64,000 nucleotides of DNA, from positions 1-64,000 of the forward strand of contig JASLJC010000057.1 of the NCBI GenBank assembly GCA_030152585.1. Direction: 5' to 3'. A model generated the notes under the pieces. That model had not been told where the DNA came from and did no database searches. It saw only the letters and a program-made list of their open reading frames with translations. The DNA is from Savagea sp. (GTDB taxonomy: Bacteria > Bacillota > Bacilli > Bacillales_A > Planococcaceae). This document shows positions 1-13,444 of the stretch, piece after piece (the first letter of the stretch is position 1; every line of letters starts with the position of its first letter). Both the position numbers and the translations under genes were made by a program.

Positions 1-551
1 CCATCGTATTCAATTCGTAAATGGCTCGCATGAATCGACGGCAACATTTCGATTCCCTTTAAATAATAAGCGAGTTGGCCGAGCATCGTTTTCAATTTAA
101 TCGGTACATCGTATGTTAATTCGGTTAAATGCCCTCCACCTGCAATATTAATGAAGTATTCATCATCTTTTTGTCCAACGTCAATCGCTTTTGTCAATCC
201 ACTGGCGATAATTTCAGCAGCACGTTCAATCTCACGCGGAATGTGTAAAGCTCGTGCAAAGTCATTCGTCGTCCCTGTCGGAATGAGTCCAACTTTCGGT
301 CTATTTTCAAATGGTGCAATCCCGGAGACGACTTCTTTTAACGTTCCATCTCCTCCTACTGCAACGACGACATCAAATTGACGCTCAATGGCTTCTTTTG
401 CTGCAAGTGTCGCATCTCCTTCACCTGTCGTCGCATGAGTAGACGTTTCTAGACCGCTACGTTCTAGTATTTGTAATACTTCTGCTAAATGTTTTTTAAA
501 AATTTCCCGACCTGATGTCGGATTGTAAATGACACGTGCTCGTTTTTTCAT
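1..551 (-). CDS. dgkB: Diacylglycerol kinase DgkB, 3' end outside window
   Basis: This is the N-terminal 183 codons of a soluble diacylglycerol kinase of the DgkB/YerQ lipid-kinase family, which phosphorylates diacylglycerol from lipoteichoic acid synthesis back to phosphatidic acid. The frame starts at an ATG (549-551) behind a GAGGG-type ribosome site and runs off the left edge of the window. The family nucleotide motif GGDGT is at residues 66-70 and GTTND at 93-97. It lies downstream of gatB, as in B. subtilis, but two hairpins separate the two genes. The C-terminal half, with the lipid-binding part, cannot be seen. Confidence 0.92.
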   Translation of the reverse strand, partial: MKKRARVIYNPTSGREIFKKHLAEVLQILERSGLETSTHATTGEGDATLAAKEAIERQFDVVVAVGGDGTLKEVVSGIAPFENRPKVGLIPTGTTNDFARALHIPREIERAAEIIASGLTKAIDVGQKDDEYFINIAGGGHLTELTYDVPIKLKTMLGQLAYYLKGIEMLPSIHASHLRIEYD

Positions 552-616
552 TCTCAATCCCTCACTTTTCTATCTTTGTTGACGTTTCTTTCAGAAAGTA
601 GTTCCTTTCTTTCTTC

Positions 617-646
617 CAAATAAAAAGAAGATACTTCGTGTCTTCT
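617..646 (-). terminator. Intrinsic terminator between gatB and dgkB
   Basis: On the minus strand a 9-bp stem (626-634 with 638-646, one wobble, triloop) is followed by a T run (TTTTTATTT). It should end the gat-operon transcript before dgkB. Confidence 0.75.
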
Positions 647-686
647 CCTTATTTGTAAAAAAGAAGTCCTCTTCATTAGAAGAACG

Positions 687-718
687 CCTCGCATTCGGAT
701 ATCCGATACGAGGCGCTC
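687..718 (-). terminator. GC-rich hairpin just after gatB
   Basis: An inverted repeat (CGCCTCG with CGAGGCG, inner TCGGA/TCCGA) lies about 30 nt past the gatB stop codon. The T-rich tract is not immediately adjacent, so it may be a 3' stabilising hairpin working with the terminator at 617-646. Confidence 0.5.
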
Positions 719-746
719 TCATAAAAGAGGATGTCGAACGGCTAGA

Positions 747-2177
747 TTAACGCTTTTCGATTTCTTCTTTTAATAATTTGTTAACGAGCGGTGGGTTCGC
801 TTGACCTTTTGTCGCTTTCATAATTTGACCGACTAAGAAACCGATCGCACGTCCTTTTCCTTCTTTATAATCGATAATCGATTGCTCATTTTCATCGAGC
901 ACTTTCGTTACGTACGGAAGGAGTGTTGCAGGATCTGAAATTTGAACCCATCCTTTTTCTTTGACGATTGCTTTCGGATCGCCACCGTTTTGTGTCAATT
1001 CGTTAAAGACACGTTTAGCAATTTTAGATGAAATCGTACCGTCTGCGATAATTTCAATTAAACTTGCAAGGTTTTCTGGTGTAAGTGGTGTGTCGTGTAA
1101 CTCTTTTTGTTCCTTATTTAAATAAGCCGAGACGTCACCCATTAACCAGTTTGATGCTAATTTCGGATCTGCTCCTTTTGCTACTGTTTCTTCGAAGAAG
1201 TCCGACATTTCTTTCGTCAATGTTAAGACCATCGCATCATACGGCGGTAATCCCCATTCGTTCATATAACGATCACGGCGCGCATCTGGAAGTTCTGGAA
1301 TTTCAGATTTCACACGTTCAATCCACTCTTCTTCAATGTGTACTTCTGCTAAGTCTGGATCATTAATAAAACGGTAGTCGTCTGAACTACCTTTTTCACG
1401 CATTAAAATCGTCTCACCTGTTGACTCATCGTAACGACGTGTTTCAGATTTCACTTCTCCTCCAGCAAGTACGACAGCTTTTTGACGTTTCACTTCACTT
1501 TCGATTCCGCGACGAACGAAGTTAAATGAGTTTAAGTTTTTTAACTCTGTTTTCATATTAAATGTCTCTTGACCGTACGGGCGGATTGAAATATTCGCAT
1601 CACAACGGAGTGAACCTTCTTCCATACGTACGTCAGACACACCTGTATATTGAATGATCGCTTTTAATTTCTCTAAAAACGCATACGCTTCATCTGCTGA
1701 ACGAATGTCTGCTTCTGTCACAATTTCAATTAATGGTGTTCCTTGACGGTTTAAGTCAACGAGTGAATACCCTTCATCGAAGTGTGTTAACTTTCCAGCG
1801 TCTTCTTCTAAATGAATATGGTGAAGACGAATACGGCGTGGTTTTCCATCAACTTCGATGTCGACATAACCACCGATGCCGACAGGACGTTCATCTTGCG
1901 TAATTTGGTACGCTTTCGGATTGTCTGGGTAAAAGTAATGTTTACGGTCGAAATGTTGTTCGCGTGAAATTTCACAGTTTAAAGCGAGTGCCGCTTTCAT
2001 ACCGTACTCGATCGCTTGTTTATTTAAAACAGGCAATACACCTGGATACGCTAAATCCGTAATATGGATGTTTGCGTTCGGATCATCTCCGAAAGCAGCA
2101 GGTGCGGGCGAGAAGATTTTCGTATCTGTTTTTAACTCGACGTGAATTTCTAAACCGACTATCGTTTCAAAGTTCAT
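747..2177 (-). CDS. gatB: Asp/Glu-tRNA amidotransferase subunit B
   Basis: GatB is the kinase subunit of the GatCAB complex. It activates misacylated Glu-tRNA(Gln) or Asp-tRNA(Asn) with ATP so that ammonia from GatA can convert it to the amide. The protein is 476 aa, normal for the family, beginning [15 protein letters not shown] and containing the typical block [14 protein letters not shown] near residues 80-95; the C-terminal third is the YqeY-like tail. The ATG overlaps the gatA stop codon as ATGA, so the two genes are translationally coupled. It is the last gene of gatC-gatA-gatB. Confidence 0.97.
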   Translation of the reverse strand: MNFETIVGLEIHVELKTDTKIFSPAPAAFGDDPNANIHITDLAYPGVLPVLNKQAIEYGMKAALALNCEISREQHFDRKHYFYPDNPKAYQITQDERPVGIGGYVDIEVDGKPRRIRLHHIHLEEDAGKLTHFDEGYSLVDLNRQGTPLIEIVTEADIRSADEAYAFLEKLKAIIQYTGVSDVRMEEGSLRCDANISIRPYGQETFNMKTELKNLNSFNFVRRGIESEVKRQKAVVLAGGEVKSETRRYDESTGETILMREKGSSDDYRFINDPDLAEVHIEEEWIERVKSEIPELPDARRDRYMNEWGLPPYDAMVLTLTKEMSDFFEETVAKGADPKLASNWLMGDVSAYLNKEQKELHDTPLTPENLASLIEIIADGTISSKIAKRVFNELTQNGGDPKAIVKEKGWVQISDPATLLPYVTKVLDENEQSIIDYKEGKGRAIGFLVGQIMKATKGQANPPLVNKLLKEEIEKR

Positions 2178-3643
2178 TCTTCTACTTCCCCTTTCATTTC
2201 TGGTCGTTTCGTATGGAAGTCTGTCGCTTGCTCAAACGCATAACCGACATTATACACTTGTTGTTCTTCGAAGTGACGTCCTATAATTTGAAGCCCGACC
2301 GGCATATTTTGAACGAATCCACACGGTACACTCATTGCAGGTAATCCTGCTAAGTTTGCTGGAATCGTTAAAATATCGTTCATATACAATTGTTCTGCAT
2401 CTTCAACATTATGTCCAAACGGATGCGCAATCGTCGCTGCTGTCGGTCCTACGATGACATCATAACGCGCAAGTACCGCGTCGATTTCTGCAACGATTTT
2501 AGCACGTACACGTTGTGCATGAACGAATACGGATTCATGGTAATCTGCACTTAATGCATATGTACCGAACAATACACGTTTTTTCACTTCATGTCCGAGC
2601 CCTTCTTGACGTGACTTACGGTAAAGATCGGTTAAATCTTTCGCACCAGTAGCACGACGTCCGTAATGAATACCGTCATAACGTGCTAAGTTCGATGATG
2701 CTTCTGCTGAAGAAATGACGTAGTACACTTCTGAAGCATACTCAACCGTTGGAAGCGATACTTCTTCAACTGTTGCACCGAGTGATTTTAACTGTTCTAC
2801 TGCACGTAATACTTCGTCTTTTACTTCTTGTTGCACACGTTCTCCGATAAATTCAACCGGTAATGCAACTTTGACACCTGTTAAATCTTTCGACAACCCG
2901 TCTACATATGAAGGCACTTCTTTTTCAGATGATGTCGTATCGTAATCGTCAGCACCTGCAATCACTTCTAAAATGCGTGCGTTGTCTTCTACTGTTTTCG
3001 TCATTGGACCAATTTGGTCAAGTGATGAAGCAAAAGCGACTAATCCGAGACGTGATACACGTCCGTATGTCGGTTTCATCCCGACGATACCGCAGTAAGC
3101 AGCCGGTTGACGAATAGAGCCACCTGTATCTGTTCCGAGTGCAAACGGTACTTCTCCCGCTGCGACCGCTGCTGCAGAGCCACCTGATGAACCACCCGGT
3201 ACACGTTCTACATTCCATGGGTTTTTCGTCTGTTGATAAGCTGAGTTTTCAGTCGTTGCACCCATTGCAAACTCGTCTAAGTTTAATTTACCGACGACGA
3301 TAGCGCCTGCTTCTTCTAACTTTTGAACGACCGTCGCATCATAAACTGGAATAAATCCTTCTAACATTTTACTCGCTGCTGTCGTTTCAATATTTTTCGT
3401 TACAATATTATCTTTCACTCCGACCGGTAAACCGAATAACGGTCCTCGTTGTTCAGTCGGTAATGCATCTAATTGTTTTGCACGTTCGAGTGCTTCTTCT
3501 TTCGTTACGAGTAAAAATGAATGAATCTCACTATCTACTCGTTCAATTTGATCGAAAGTTTCGCGAACGAGCGTTTCAGCTGTTACTTCACCTTTTTGTA
3601 AAAGGTCGAGTAATTCCGTCGCTGTTTTCGTAAGTAACGTCAT
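2174..3643 (-). CDS. gatA: Asp/Glu-tRNA amidotransferase subunit A (amidase)
   Basis: GatA is the glutaminase subunit of GatCAB and belongs to the amidase-signature family. It has 489 aa. The Ser-cisSer-Lys triad is intact: Lys77 in GVKDN, Ser152 in GGSSGGS and Ser176 in DTGGS, with the same spacing as known GatA proteins. This matters here because several purine glutamine amidotransferases in the window have lost their catalytic residues, whereas this tRNA enzyme has not. It starts at ATG 3641-3643 behind AGGAGGAG, 23 nt after gatC. Confidence 0.97.
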   Translation of the reverse strand: MTLLTKTATELLDLLQKGEVTAETLVRETFDQIERVDSEIHSFLLVTKEEALERAKQLDALPTEQRGPLFGLPVGVKDNIVTKNIETTAASKMLEGFIPVYDATVVQKLEEAGAIVVGKLNLDEFAMGATTENSAYQQTKNPWNVERVPGGSSGGSAAAVAAGEVPFALGTDTGGSIRQPAAYCGIVGMKPTYGRVSRLGLVAFASSLDQIGPMTKTVEDNARILEVIAGADDYDTTSSEKEVPSYVDGLSKDLTGVKVALPVEFIGERVQQEVKDEVLRAVEQLKSLGATVEEVSLPTVEYASEVYYVISSAEASSNLARYDGIHYGRRATGAKDLTDLYRKSRQEGLGHEVKKRVLFGTYALSADYHESVFVHAQRVRAKIVAEIDAVLARYDVIVGPTAATIAHPFGHNVEDAEQLYMNDILTIPANLAGLPAMSVPCGFVQNMPVGLQIIGRHFEEQQVYNVGYAFEQATDFHTKRPEMKGEVEE

Positions 3644-3666
3644 AATGACTAGCTCCTCCTTCTAAT

Positions 3667-3957
3667 TTAAAACGTATTCGGTACTTTGATCATGCCGTCT
3701 TCTTGTTCAGGAACATTTTTTAACATATCTTCACGCGGAAGAATATTCATCGGTTGATCTTCACGCATAACGTTGACGCGCGGACGCCCAGGATGTGTTA
3801 ACGGTTCGATTCCTTCTACGTCTACTTCTTGTAAGCGTTGTGCAAATTGTACGAGTACTTGTAATTCTTTCGCAAACGTCTCTTTTTCTTCTTCTGATAC
3901 ACCTAAATGCGCAAAATCTGCAAAATATTGCACATCATCTTTTGAAAATGTAGCCAT
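3667..3957 (-). CDS. gatC: Asp/Glu-tRNA amidotransferase subunit C
   Basis: GatC is the small scaffold subunit that wraps around GatA and GatB. I place the start at ATG 3955-3957 (MATFSKDDVQYFADFAHLG), giving 96 aa, because AGGAGGAG lies at the right distance; the longer in-frame start at 3993 has no ribosome site and adds residues not seen in the family. It is the first gene of the gat operon, with a possible promoter at 3989-4016. Confidence 0.95.
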   Translation of the reverse strand: MATFSKDDVQYFADFAHLGVSEEEKETFAKELQVLVQFAQRLQEVDVEGIEPLTHPGRPRVNVMREDQPMNILPREDMLKNVPEQEDGMIKVPNTF

Positions 3958-3988
3958 TCGTTCTCCTCCTATCACCTTATTATTATTT

Positions 3989-4016
3989 ATCATACCACCT
4001 AAAGAAACGGTTGAAA
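3989..4016 (-). promoter_or_regulatory. Possible sigma-A promoter of gatCAB
   Basis: Minus strand: TTTCAA (4011-4016), 16-nt spacer, TATGAT (3989-3994), placed between camS and gatC. The match is moderate and there is no terminator after camS, so read-through from camS is also possible. Confidence 0.4.
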
Positions 4017-4031
4017 AGTGAGCGTCATTGC

Positions 4032-7168
<3,137 letters not shown>

Positions 7169-9421
7169 TTATACTTTTTCAATCGGAGCAAATTTAGCGA
7201 GTAATCGTTTAATACCCGTTGGTGCTGGGAATGCGATGTCAAGTTCCATATCGTCTCCTGCGCCACGTACACTCACAACCGTACCGATGCCCCACTTTTT
7301 ATGCGATGCTTTGTCGCCTGCTTGCCATGCTTCTTTCTCTCCACCACTTGGACGATACATTTTTCGTTTCGGTTGCGCTTTTTTCGTTTCTTGCGGACGG
7401 TAACGATCGGTACTGAACGGTACGTTTAATCGAGGGATTTCTTCTTTTTCTTGCCCGATTACTTCAACTAAATGTCCTGGCACTTCATCGATAAAACGAG
7501 AAGGCATATTGTACTGCGTGCGTCCGAAAATCATACGTCGAGAAGCTGTCGTTAAAAAGAGTTCCTTCTCTGCTCGTGTAATCGCAACGTAAGCGAGACG
7601 ACGTTCTTCTTCCATCTCTTCGTCATCGTCCATCGAACGAATGTGAGGGAAAATATTTTCTTCCATTCCGATGACGAAAACGACCGGGAATTCTAACCCT
7701 TTCGCCGAGTGCATCGTCATTAACACGACTTGATCTTCTTCTTTTACGTCCTCTTCATCTAATTGATCAATATCGGCAATCAGTGCGAGATCGGTTAAAA
7801 ATGCAATGAGCGAACGTTCTTCACCAAGTTGATCAGCTGATTTTTCGAAAGCATCCGTTACAGATAAAAATTCATCGATATTTTCGAGTCGACTTTTCGC
7901 TTCAATCGTGTTTTCTTTTTGAAGTGCTTCTCGATAACCCGATGCTTCTAAAATCGATTCGACAATTTCGGAAACCGAATATTCAAACTGCTGATCTGTA
8001 AACCGTTGAATCATATCACGAAACGCTGCCGCTGCGTTCATCGCTCGTGTCGGTAACCCGATCATCTCAATTTCATACAATGCGCGGAACATCGACATTT
8101 CATTCATTAATGCGTAACGTGCAATTTTTTCAACTGATGCTGCCCCAATACCACGCTTCGGTTCGTTAATAATACGACCGAATGCAATATCGTCATCGTT
8201 GTTTGAAACGAGACGTAAATAACTTAAAACGTCTTTAATTTCTTTACGGTCGTAAAACTTCGTTCCTCCTACAATGACATAATGAATACCCGACTTCACG
8301 AAATGCTCTTCAATAACACGAGATTGTGCGTTCGTACGGTATAAAATAGCAAAATCACCGAGTCGATATCCTTTTTCACGTTGCAACTTCATCATCGTTT
8401 CGACGACAAAATTCGCTTCTGCGCGCTCATCGCCCGCTTTATAAATCCGTATTTTTTCACCTACTGGGTTGTCCGTACGTAGCTGTTTATCATAGCGGCT
8501 TTCATTATGTTGAATGACGGCATTCGCTGCGTTTAAAATCGTTTCGGTCGAACGGTAGTTTTGTTCAAGCAAAATGACTTTCGCTTCTCGGTAGTCTTTT
8601 TCAAACGATAAAATATTGCCGATATTCGCCCCTCGCCAACGGTAAATCGATTGGTCAGAATCTCCGACGACACAAACATTTTCATGCGCTGCACCGAGCA
8701 TTTTAACGAGCTCGTATTGTGTATTGTTCGTATCTTGATATTCGTCGACGTGAATGTATCGAAACTTCTCTTGATAATAAGTTAAAACGTCAGGTACTTG
8801 TTTGAACAATTCAATCGTCTGCATAATTAAATCATCAAAATCGAGCGATTCGTTTTGACGTAATTTTTTCGTATAATCGGTATACATATCGAGTATGAAC
8901 TGTTGATACGGATCATTTTCGCTTACCGTTTTAGCGAACTGTTTCACCGTCACACCTTCGTTTTTCAATGAACTAATCGAGCCGAGAATCGTTCGCGGGT
9001 TGTGACGTTTCGGGTCGATGTTTCGTTCTTTTAAAATCGTCTTGATGACGGTCAGTTGGTCTGTTGCATCTAATATTGTAAAATTTTTCGATATGCCAAT
9101 ACGATCGATATCTCGACGCAATATGCGAACGCACATCGAGTGAAACGTCGATACCCACATCCGATCACACGTACCCACTCCGAGTAGTCCATCAATTCGT
9201 TCTCTCATTTCACGTGCCGCTTTATTCGTAAACGTAATCGCTAAAATATTAGACGGATAAACGTGCTTTTCAACGACGAGATAAGCGATACGATGCGTTA
9301 ATACTCGTGTTTTCCCCGATCCTGCTCCTGCCATAATGAGGAGTGGTCCTTCTGTCGCTTGCACCGCTTCTTTTTGTTCTGGATTCATCCCTTCGAGTAA
9401 TCGAACCGTCATTTCATTCAT
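7169..9421 (-). CDS. pcrA: ATP-dependent DNA helicase PcrA
   Basis: PcrA is the UvrD-type 3'-5' superfamily 1 helicase of Gram-positive bacteria, needed for repair, rolling-circle replication and clearing RNA polymerase or RecA from DNA. It has 750 aa. The Walker A motif AGAGSGKT is at residues 31-38, followed by the helicase motifs [20 protein letters not shown] and [14 protein letters not shown]. The C-terminus carries the Tudor-like RNA-polymerase-binding segment ([10 protein letters not shown]). Start ATG 9419-9421 has AGGAGG 9 nt upstream and overlaps the end of pcrB by 8 nt. Confidence 0.98.
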   Translation of the reverse strand: MNEMTVRLLEGMNPEQKEAVQATEGPLLIMAGAGSGKTRVLTHRIAYLVVEKHVYPSNILAITFTNKAAREMRERIDGLLGVGTCDRMWVSTFHSMCVRILRRDIDRIGISKNFTILDATDQLTVIKTILKERNIDPKRHNPRTILGSISSLKNEGVTVKQFAKTVSENDPYQQFILDMYTDYTKKLRQNESLDFDDLIMQTIELFKQVPDVLTYYQEKFRYIHVDEYQDTNNTQYELVKMLGAAHENVCVVGDSDQSIYRWRGANIGNILSFEKDYREAKVILLEQNYRSTETILNAANAVIQHNESRYDKQLRTDNPVGEKIRIYKAGDERAEANFVVETMMKLQREKGYRLGDFAILYRTNAQSRVIEEHFVKSGIHYVIVGGTKFYDRKEIKDVLSYLRLVSNNDDDIAFGRIINEPKRGIGAASVEKIARYALMNEMSMFRALYEIEMIGLPTRAMNAAAAFRDMIQRFTDQQFEYSVSEIVESILEASGYREALQKENTIEAKSRLENIDEFLSVTDAFEKSADQLGEERSLIAFLTDLALIADIDQLDEEDVKEEDQVVLMTMHSAKGLEFPVVFVIGMEENIFPHIRSMDDDEEMEEERRLAYVAITRAEKELFLTTASRRMIFGRTQYNMPSRFIDEVPGHLVEVIGQEKEEIPRLNVPFSTDRYRPQETKKAQPKRKMYRPSGGEKEAWQAGDKASHKKWGIGTVVSVRGAGDDMELDIAFPAPTGIKRLLAKFAPIEKV

Positions 9422-10115
9422 ATGAACGTTCCTCCTTTTTTACTTGACGAACAGCTTTTACTGTACGTAACGCTTCATTTAAATTCGTGTAAAGACTATT
9501 GCCGACGACGATGACGTCTGCATAACGAGCCATTTCTTTCGCTTGTTGTGCATTCGTAATGCCGCCTCCGTAAATGACCTTCGTCTCGTGTAATGCTTCA
9601 CTTACTTCACGTACAATTTCGACATCACCGTATGTCCCACTATATTCTAAATAAAAATAAGGCAAATGGAATATATGCTCAGCAAGTTGTGCATAAGCGA
9701 CCGCTTCGTCTTTCGTCGGCACTGTCGTCACTTCTGTTACTTGAGCTGCTTTACAATTTGTGTTCATAATGCAGTACCCTTCTGTAATGAGTGGTGCTTG
9801 ATCGATAAAGTGGCCGTAAGCTTCAAGCGCTTCTACATGTTGCCCCGTTATCCAACGAGTGTTTGGACTGTTTAAAACAGTCGGAATAAAGTAATAATCA
9901 AACCCCGGTGTAACTGAATCGAATGTCGATACTTCTAATGCGACATCGACTGAATAGCGGCGGATACGTGCAAGTAAATGTAAAACGTTATCCAGTGTCA
10001 CACCATCACTTCCCCCGACGATGAGCAAATCGGTTCCGGATTCTGCAATTTTTTCAAGTGCTTCATCTTCTAACGGTTTTGCTGGATCTAATTTAAACAT
10101 ATGTTGCCAATTCAT
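9414..10115 (-). CDS. pcrB: Heptaprenylglyceryl phosphate synthase PcrB
   Basis: PcrB joins heptaprenyl diphosphate to glycerol-1-phosphate, giving an ether lipid of archaeal type in Bacillales. The 233-aa protein is a TIM barrel. Its phosphate-binding signatures GGSDGV, TVLNSPN and [11 protein letters not shown] and the conserved YLEYSGTYG segment are visible. It overlaps pcrA by 8 nt. The ribosome site is weak (GTAGG). A separate promoter may lie at 10154-10162, after the yerC terminator. Confidence 0.95.
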   Translation of the reverse strand: MNWQHMFKLDPAKPLEDEALEKIAESGTDLLIVGGSDGVTLDNVLHLLARIRRYSVDVALEVSTFDSVTPGFDYYFIPTVLNSPNTRWITGQHVEALEAYGHFIDQAPLITEGYCIMNTNCKAAQVTEVTTVPTKDEAVAYAQLAEHIFHLPYFYLEYSGTYGDVEIVREVSEALHETKVIYGGGITNAQQAKEMARYADVIVVGNSLYTNLNEALRTVKAVRQVKKEERSYE

Positions 10116-10153
10116 TTTTTAGCCTACTTTCTATACGTACTTTCATTTTGTCT

Positions 10154-10162
10154 AGTATACCA
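10154..10162 (-). promoter_or_regulatory. Possible extended -10 promoter for pcrB
   Basis: Minus strand TGG followed by TATACT (10154-10159) forms an extended -10 element about 40 nt upstream of pcrB and downstream of the yerC terminator. No good -35 is seen. Confidence 0.45.
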
Positions 10163-10216
10163 AACATTTGTTTTCCATAATACTTGAACTTCAATACACT
10201 TTATGTGAGAAATATG

Positions 10217-10250
10217 AGAAAAAGTCACCCGTTAGACGGATGACTTCTTT
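10217..10250 (-). terminator. Intrinsic terminator after yerC
   Basis: A 9-bp stem (10224-10232 with 10236-10244, triloop) is followed on the minus strand by TTTTTCTC, right after the yerC stop. Confidence 0.8.
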
Positions 10251-10547
10251 TTATTGTTCTTCTTTTAATCGAGCGAGTGCGAGTTTATAACCGCCTGACC
10301 CATAATCGACGAATCGACGGACACGTGAAATGGTAGCCGTACTTGCGCCTGTTTCTTGTTGAATTTCATCATACGTTTTATCATTTTGTAACATCGCAGC
10401 GACTTCAAATCGTTGTGCTAATGACTGTACTTCACTCATCGTACATAAATCATCGAAAAATTGATAGCACTCTTCAACGGATTGCAGCGATAAAATCGCT
10501 TCAAACAATTGATCGGTTTGGTCGCCTCGAATTTTATTAATTTGCAT
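10251..10547 (-). CDS. yerC: YerC/TrpR-like DNA-binding protein
   Basis: A 98-aa helix-turn-helix protein of the TrpR/YerC (YecD) family. The recognition segment is TYDEIQQETGASTATISRVRR, followed by the family ending RFVDYGSGGYKLAL. Its ligand and targets are not established. I chose ATG 10545-10547 (MQINKIRG) over the upstream start at 10571 because a GGGGG ribosome site lies 9 nt upstream and the extra residues would overlap yerB. It sits between yerB (13-nt gap) and pcrB, as in B. subtilis. Confidence 0.93.
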   Translation of the reverse strand: MQINKIRGDQTDQLFEAILSLQSVEECYQFFDDLCTMSEVQSLAQRFEVAAMLQNDKTYDEIQQETGASTATISRVRRFVDYGSGGYKLALARLKEEQ

Positions 10548-10560
10548 TTTACATTCCCCC

Positions 10561-11613
10561 TCACTCTTCAAACGTAACGGCTCCTTCTAATCCTACTTCA
10601 GAAGGAATGACATGGACGAGTGTACGTCCGGGTACGAATGGTATTTTTTTACCGTCTATAACGGGCTGGACAAAGCCATCTTGGAAGACCCAGTCAACAT
10701 CGATTCGCTTCCCTTGTTGGAACAAGTAAGCGCGCGTGCCTTCTGTTAATATCAAATCGCGACGTCCTTCACTATCTTTCATCGTATACGGCGCAGAAAC
10801 GACAAGCACATTCGCATACGTTAACGGTTCATCAGTTAACGCATCCGTCATCTGTGTACCATTTGTTGCTCGAGTATAAAGATGAGACGTTTCATCGTAC
10901 GTATACTGTGCACGATACGACGCGGCGCGATAACTATTTACATGAAATGAAATAGCAGGTGTTGTCATTATATCATCGTCTATTCCTTTATGGAACGAAA
11001 GTGTCGGAATTGTTGTACTTTCTAACGTAACATTCCGTTCTTCCATCGCTTCTTCTACTTTATCGAACGTAATATACGAGTTGTGTGGTGCTTTTCGGTC
11101 GGTTGAACGGCGGAAAAATGTCCCATCGTGTTGAATACCATTAATGTGATCGACTGTGCCTGATTTTAAAATACTTAATGCATACGGGCTATAGCCGTGT
11201 GCGACATAAAATGCGTCAAGTTCTTGCGGAATCGGTAAAAAATAATGACGGGCGCTTCGCATCGGTCCGAATTTTTCAGGAAACGTCGATTGATAAATCG
11301 CGACAAAACGCGTACCTGCTCCTTCAATTAAAAATTCGTATGTATAATCGGCTACGCCAAGTCCTGACTGCGGACGCGCTTTCGGGTCATTACTAATCGT
11401 CGCAACGATCGGACGATGAACAAATGGTGTATCACTTTCCATTCCTGTAAAAGGGGCAACGTACGTTTCTTTCGTCTCTTGTGGTGCTACTTGTTTCGGC
11501 GTTTCTTTATTTTGCTCACGTGTTTCTAAATAATCCGGTAACACTTTAATAATGACTAACGATACGACTGTCATAATTAAAATACCAAGTGTAATGACTA
11601 ATTTATTGTTCAT
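10561..11613 (-). CDS. yerB: YerB-like DUF3048 protein, membrane anchored
   Basis: A 350-aa protein with the two-part DUF3048 domain of YerB, function unknown. The N-terminus is a single hydrophobic helix (about residues 5-27) with no lipobox cysteine, so it looks like a signal anchor here. The domain begins around DTPFVHRPIVATISNDPKARPQ and includes the family block GPMRSARHYFLPIPQELDAFY. I start it at ATG 11611-11613, which has AAGGAG 5 nt upstream; a longer start at 11640 lacks support. It overlaps the yerA end by 11 nt. Confidence 0.92.
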   Translation of the reverse strand: MNNKLVITLGILIMTVVSLVIIKVLPDYLETREQNKETPKQVAPQETKETYVAPFTGMESDTPFVHRPIVATISNDPKARPQSGLGVADYTYEFLIEGAGTRFVAIYQSTFPEKFGPMRSARHYFLPIPQELDAFYVAHGYSPYALSILKSGTVDHINGIQHDGTFFRRSTDRKAPHNSYITFDKVEEAMEERNVTLESTTIPTLSFHKGIDDDIMTTPAISFHVNSYRAASYRAQYTYDETSHLYTRATNGTQMTDALTDEPLTYANVLVVSAPYTMKDSEGRRDLILTEGTRAYLFQQGKRIDVDWVFQDGFVQPVIDGKKIPFVPGRTLVHVIPSEVGLEGAVTFEE

Positions 11614-13285
11614 ATTTTCTCCTTCTTTCAACACCTTCATATTGTGTTCCTTTTAAAACATCTACGACTCCTCGTTCTGTAAGACGAACAAACGGTAAAT
11701 GAGTTGATTGTAAAAAGAGTAACGTAAAAATGAGATCACCTTTCACATCACCATATGTCGCATATTGACGTTTCAGCTGTTTTTCTTGCTCGATTAATCG
11801 TTCAACCGATTCTTCAGAAGAAAATCCTCCGACACGTAACGGTAACGTCGCGACGACACCACTTTCTTCTGCAAGGACAATTCCTCCACCGAGTTGTTGT
11901 AACGTCTCCCACCCGATTTTCGTCGCTGCAACAGAACGTTGAATAATAATTGTATCGCCCGTTAACGAATGTGTACTTATTAAACTTTGTAACTTAGACG
12001 GAAAGCCAGTTACGACTTGACGAATGCGCCACGAACCGTCTCGCCCAATAATCGTTAATAAATGTTCACCTGCTCGTAATGAAAGAGAAGGGTTTCGTTC
12101 TATACGGGTAACGAGAACATCATTTTTTAAATGTAATGCATAAGATGTCGGCTTCATGCATAAGTCTTCTTCTTCTAATGATAAAGAAGGCCACTCGATT
12201 TGCAATGCGCGTTGTGGCTCTACTAACAACTGCCCATCTCGAACGACCCACTCGCCATTTTGTAAAACATCGACGGGCGTCGGTTCTTCAAGCGAACGAA
12301 CGAAATTTAAATGGGCACGTTTCCCTGTCGCAATACTTCCGACTTCTCCATCGATGCCGTAAGCAAGTGCAGGGTGTAAGGTTGCCATTAAATAAGCCGG
12401 AATCGGATCTTCTAATACGTCAGCTGCCAGTTGAATACATCGGTCCATCCATCCTTTTTCGTAAAATAAAGGGGGCGCACCGTCTGTCGTCATCATGAAT
12501 CGTTCTGTAATCGGCCAGTTACGTTCTTTCATTTCACGCAAAATAGTCGGTAAATCCGGACGAATCGATGCATAACGAAGTGTAACGTAATAACCGTGAC
12601 GTAAACGTTTCTCAACATCATCAATCGTCATCGCTTCGTGATCACCTTTTACACCGAGCCACTTCATTTCAGCTAATGTGCGAGAAGAAGCACCGGGTAA
12701 ATGTCCTTCTATATACAACGTATCTTTCGTTTCATCGACCCATTTTTGTAAAAACGTATCACCTTTTAATAAATCCGGCCAACCAGTCAACTCTCCTCCG
12801 ACAATGACGTCTTCCCTCTTCATCAGTTGACGTAATCGCTCATCTGTAAATCGGGGTTGTCTCAGTTTCGTTTGACTATCGTAACGCATCCACCATTTCC
12901 ACGTCGCAGTTTGTTCGGCTAATCGATTTAAGTACGTATCGATTTCGTCGGCACATAAATGCATCGATAAATGGTACGTATCCGCAATAAACGTCGACGT
13001 TCCAGTCGTCGCACCGAACGTTTGTAACGTCTCCGGTCGATACAGTTGAAAAGGGTGAACGTGCGGATCGATGTAACCGGGTACGACGATTTTATCGGTT
13101 TCTATGATTTCTGTCGTTTCATCTATTTTTGGCCAGTCGCTTCCGACATATACAATACGACCACGATCAATCCAAATGTGATGACGACGTACCCGTTGTA
13201 AATAAACGTCTAAATAAGCTACGTCTTTTAAAACGAGTGCAGGGGCATGTTGTTTTCTTAAAATACGTAAAAAATGATCGACCAT
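11603..13285 (-). CDS. yerA: YerA, adenine-deaminase-like amidohydrolase
   Basis: A 560-aa metal-dependent amidohydrolase of the YerA branch next to adenine deaminase (AdeC). The metal-binding HxH motif is in YIDPHVHPF, and the C-terminal AdeC-like domain is present. The motif TTDGAPP stands where AdeC has a TDD motif, a feature I associate with the YerA branch, so I would not assert adenine deaminase activity. Position downstream of the purine operon and upstream of yerB matches B. subtilis; here hemAT and a GGDEF-EAL gene lie between it and purD. Confidence 0.85.
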   Translation of the reverse strand: MVDHFLRILRKQHAPALVLKDVAYLDVYLQRVRRHHIWIDRGRIVYVGSDWPKIDETTEIIETDKIVVPGYIDPHVHPFQLYRPETLQTFGATTGTSTFIADTYHLSMHLCADEIDTYLNRLAEQTATWKWWMRYDSQTKLRQPRFTDERLRQLMKREDVIVGGELTGWPDLLKGDTFLQKWVDETKDTLYIEGHLPGASSRTLAEMKWLGVKGDHEAMTIDDVEKRLRHGYYVTLRYASIRPDLPTILREMKERNWPITERFMMTTDGAPPLFYEKGWMDRCIQLAADVLEDPIPAYLMATLHPALAYGIDGEVGSIATGKRAHLNFVRSLEEPTPVDVLQNGEWVVRDGQLLVEPQRALQIEWPSLSLEEEDLCMKPTSYALHLKNDVLVTRIERNPSLSLRAGEHLLTIIGRDGSWRIRQVVTGFPSKLQSLISTHSLTGDTIIIQRSVAATKIGWETLQQLGGGIVLAEESGVVATLPLRVGGFSSEESVERLIEQEKQLKRQYATYGDVKGDLIFTLLFLQSTHLPFVRLTERGVVDVLKGTQYEGVERRRKYEQ

Positions 13286-13324
13286 ACGAAAACTCCTTTC
13301 GGAAATATGTACATAACTCGTTCC

Positions 13325-13333
13325 ATTTTAACA
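13325..13333 (-). promoter_or_regulatory. Possible extended -10 promoter for yerA operon
   Basis: Minus strand TGT followed by TAAAAT (13325-13330), about 40 nt upstream of yerA. No clear -35 hexamer. Confidence 0.4.
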
Positions 13334-13369
13334 GACTTTTTGTATCTTTCGTAACGTTTTCAGTCATAT

Positions 13370-13412
13370 AAAAAAAGACACTTGAAACATTCATTCTTTC
13401 AAGTGTCTTTCA
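13370..13412 (-). terminator. Intrinsic terminator after the GGDEF-EAL gene
   Basis: A 14-bp perfect stem (13374-13387 with 13397-13410, nine-base loop) followed on minus by seven T residues. Confidence 0.88.
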
Positions 13413-13444
13413 TCGTATGAAAATGATTTGCTTTTCAACTTCAT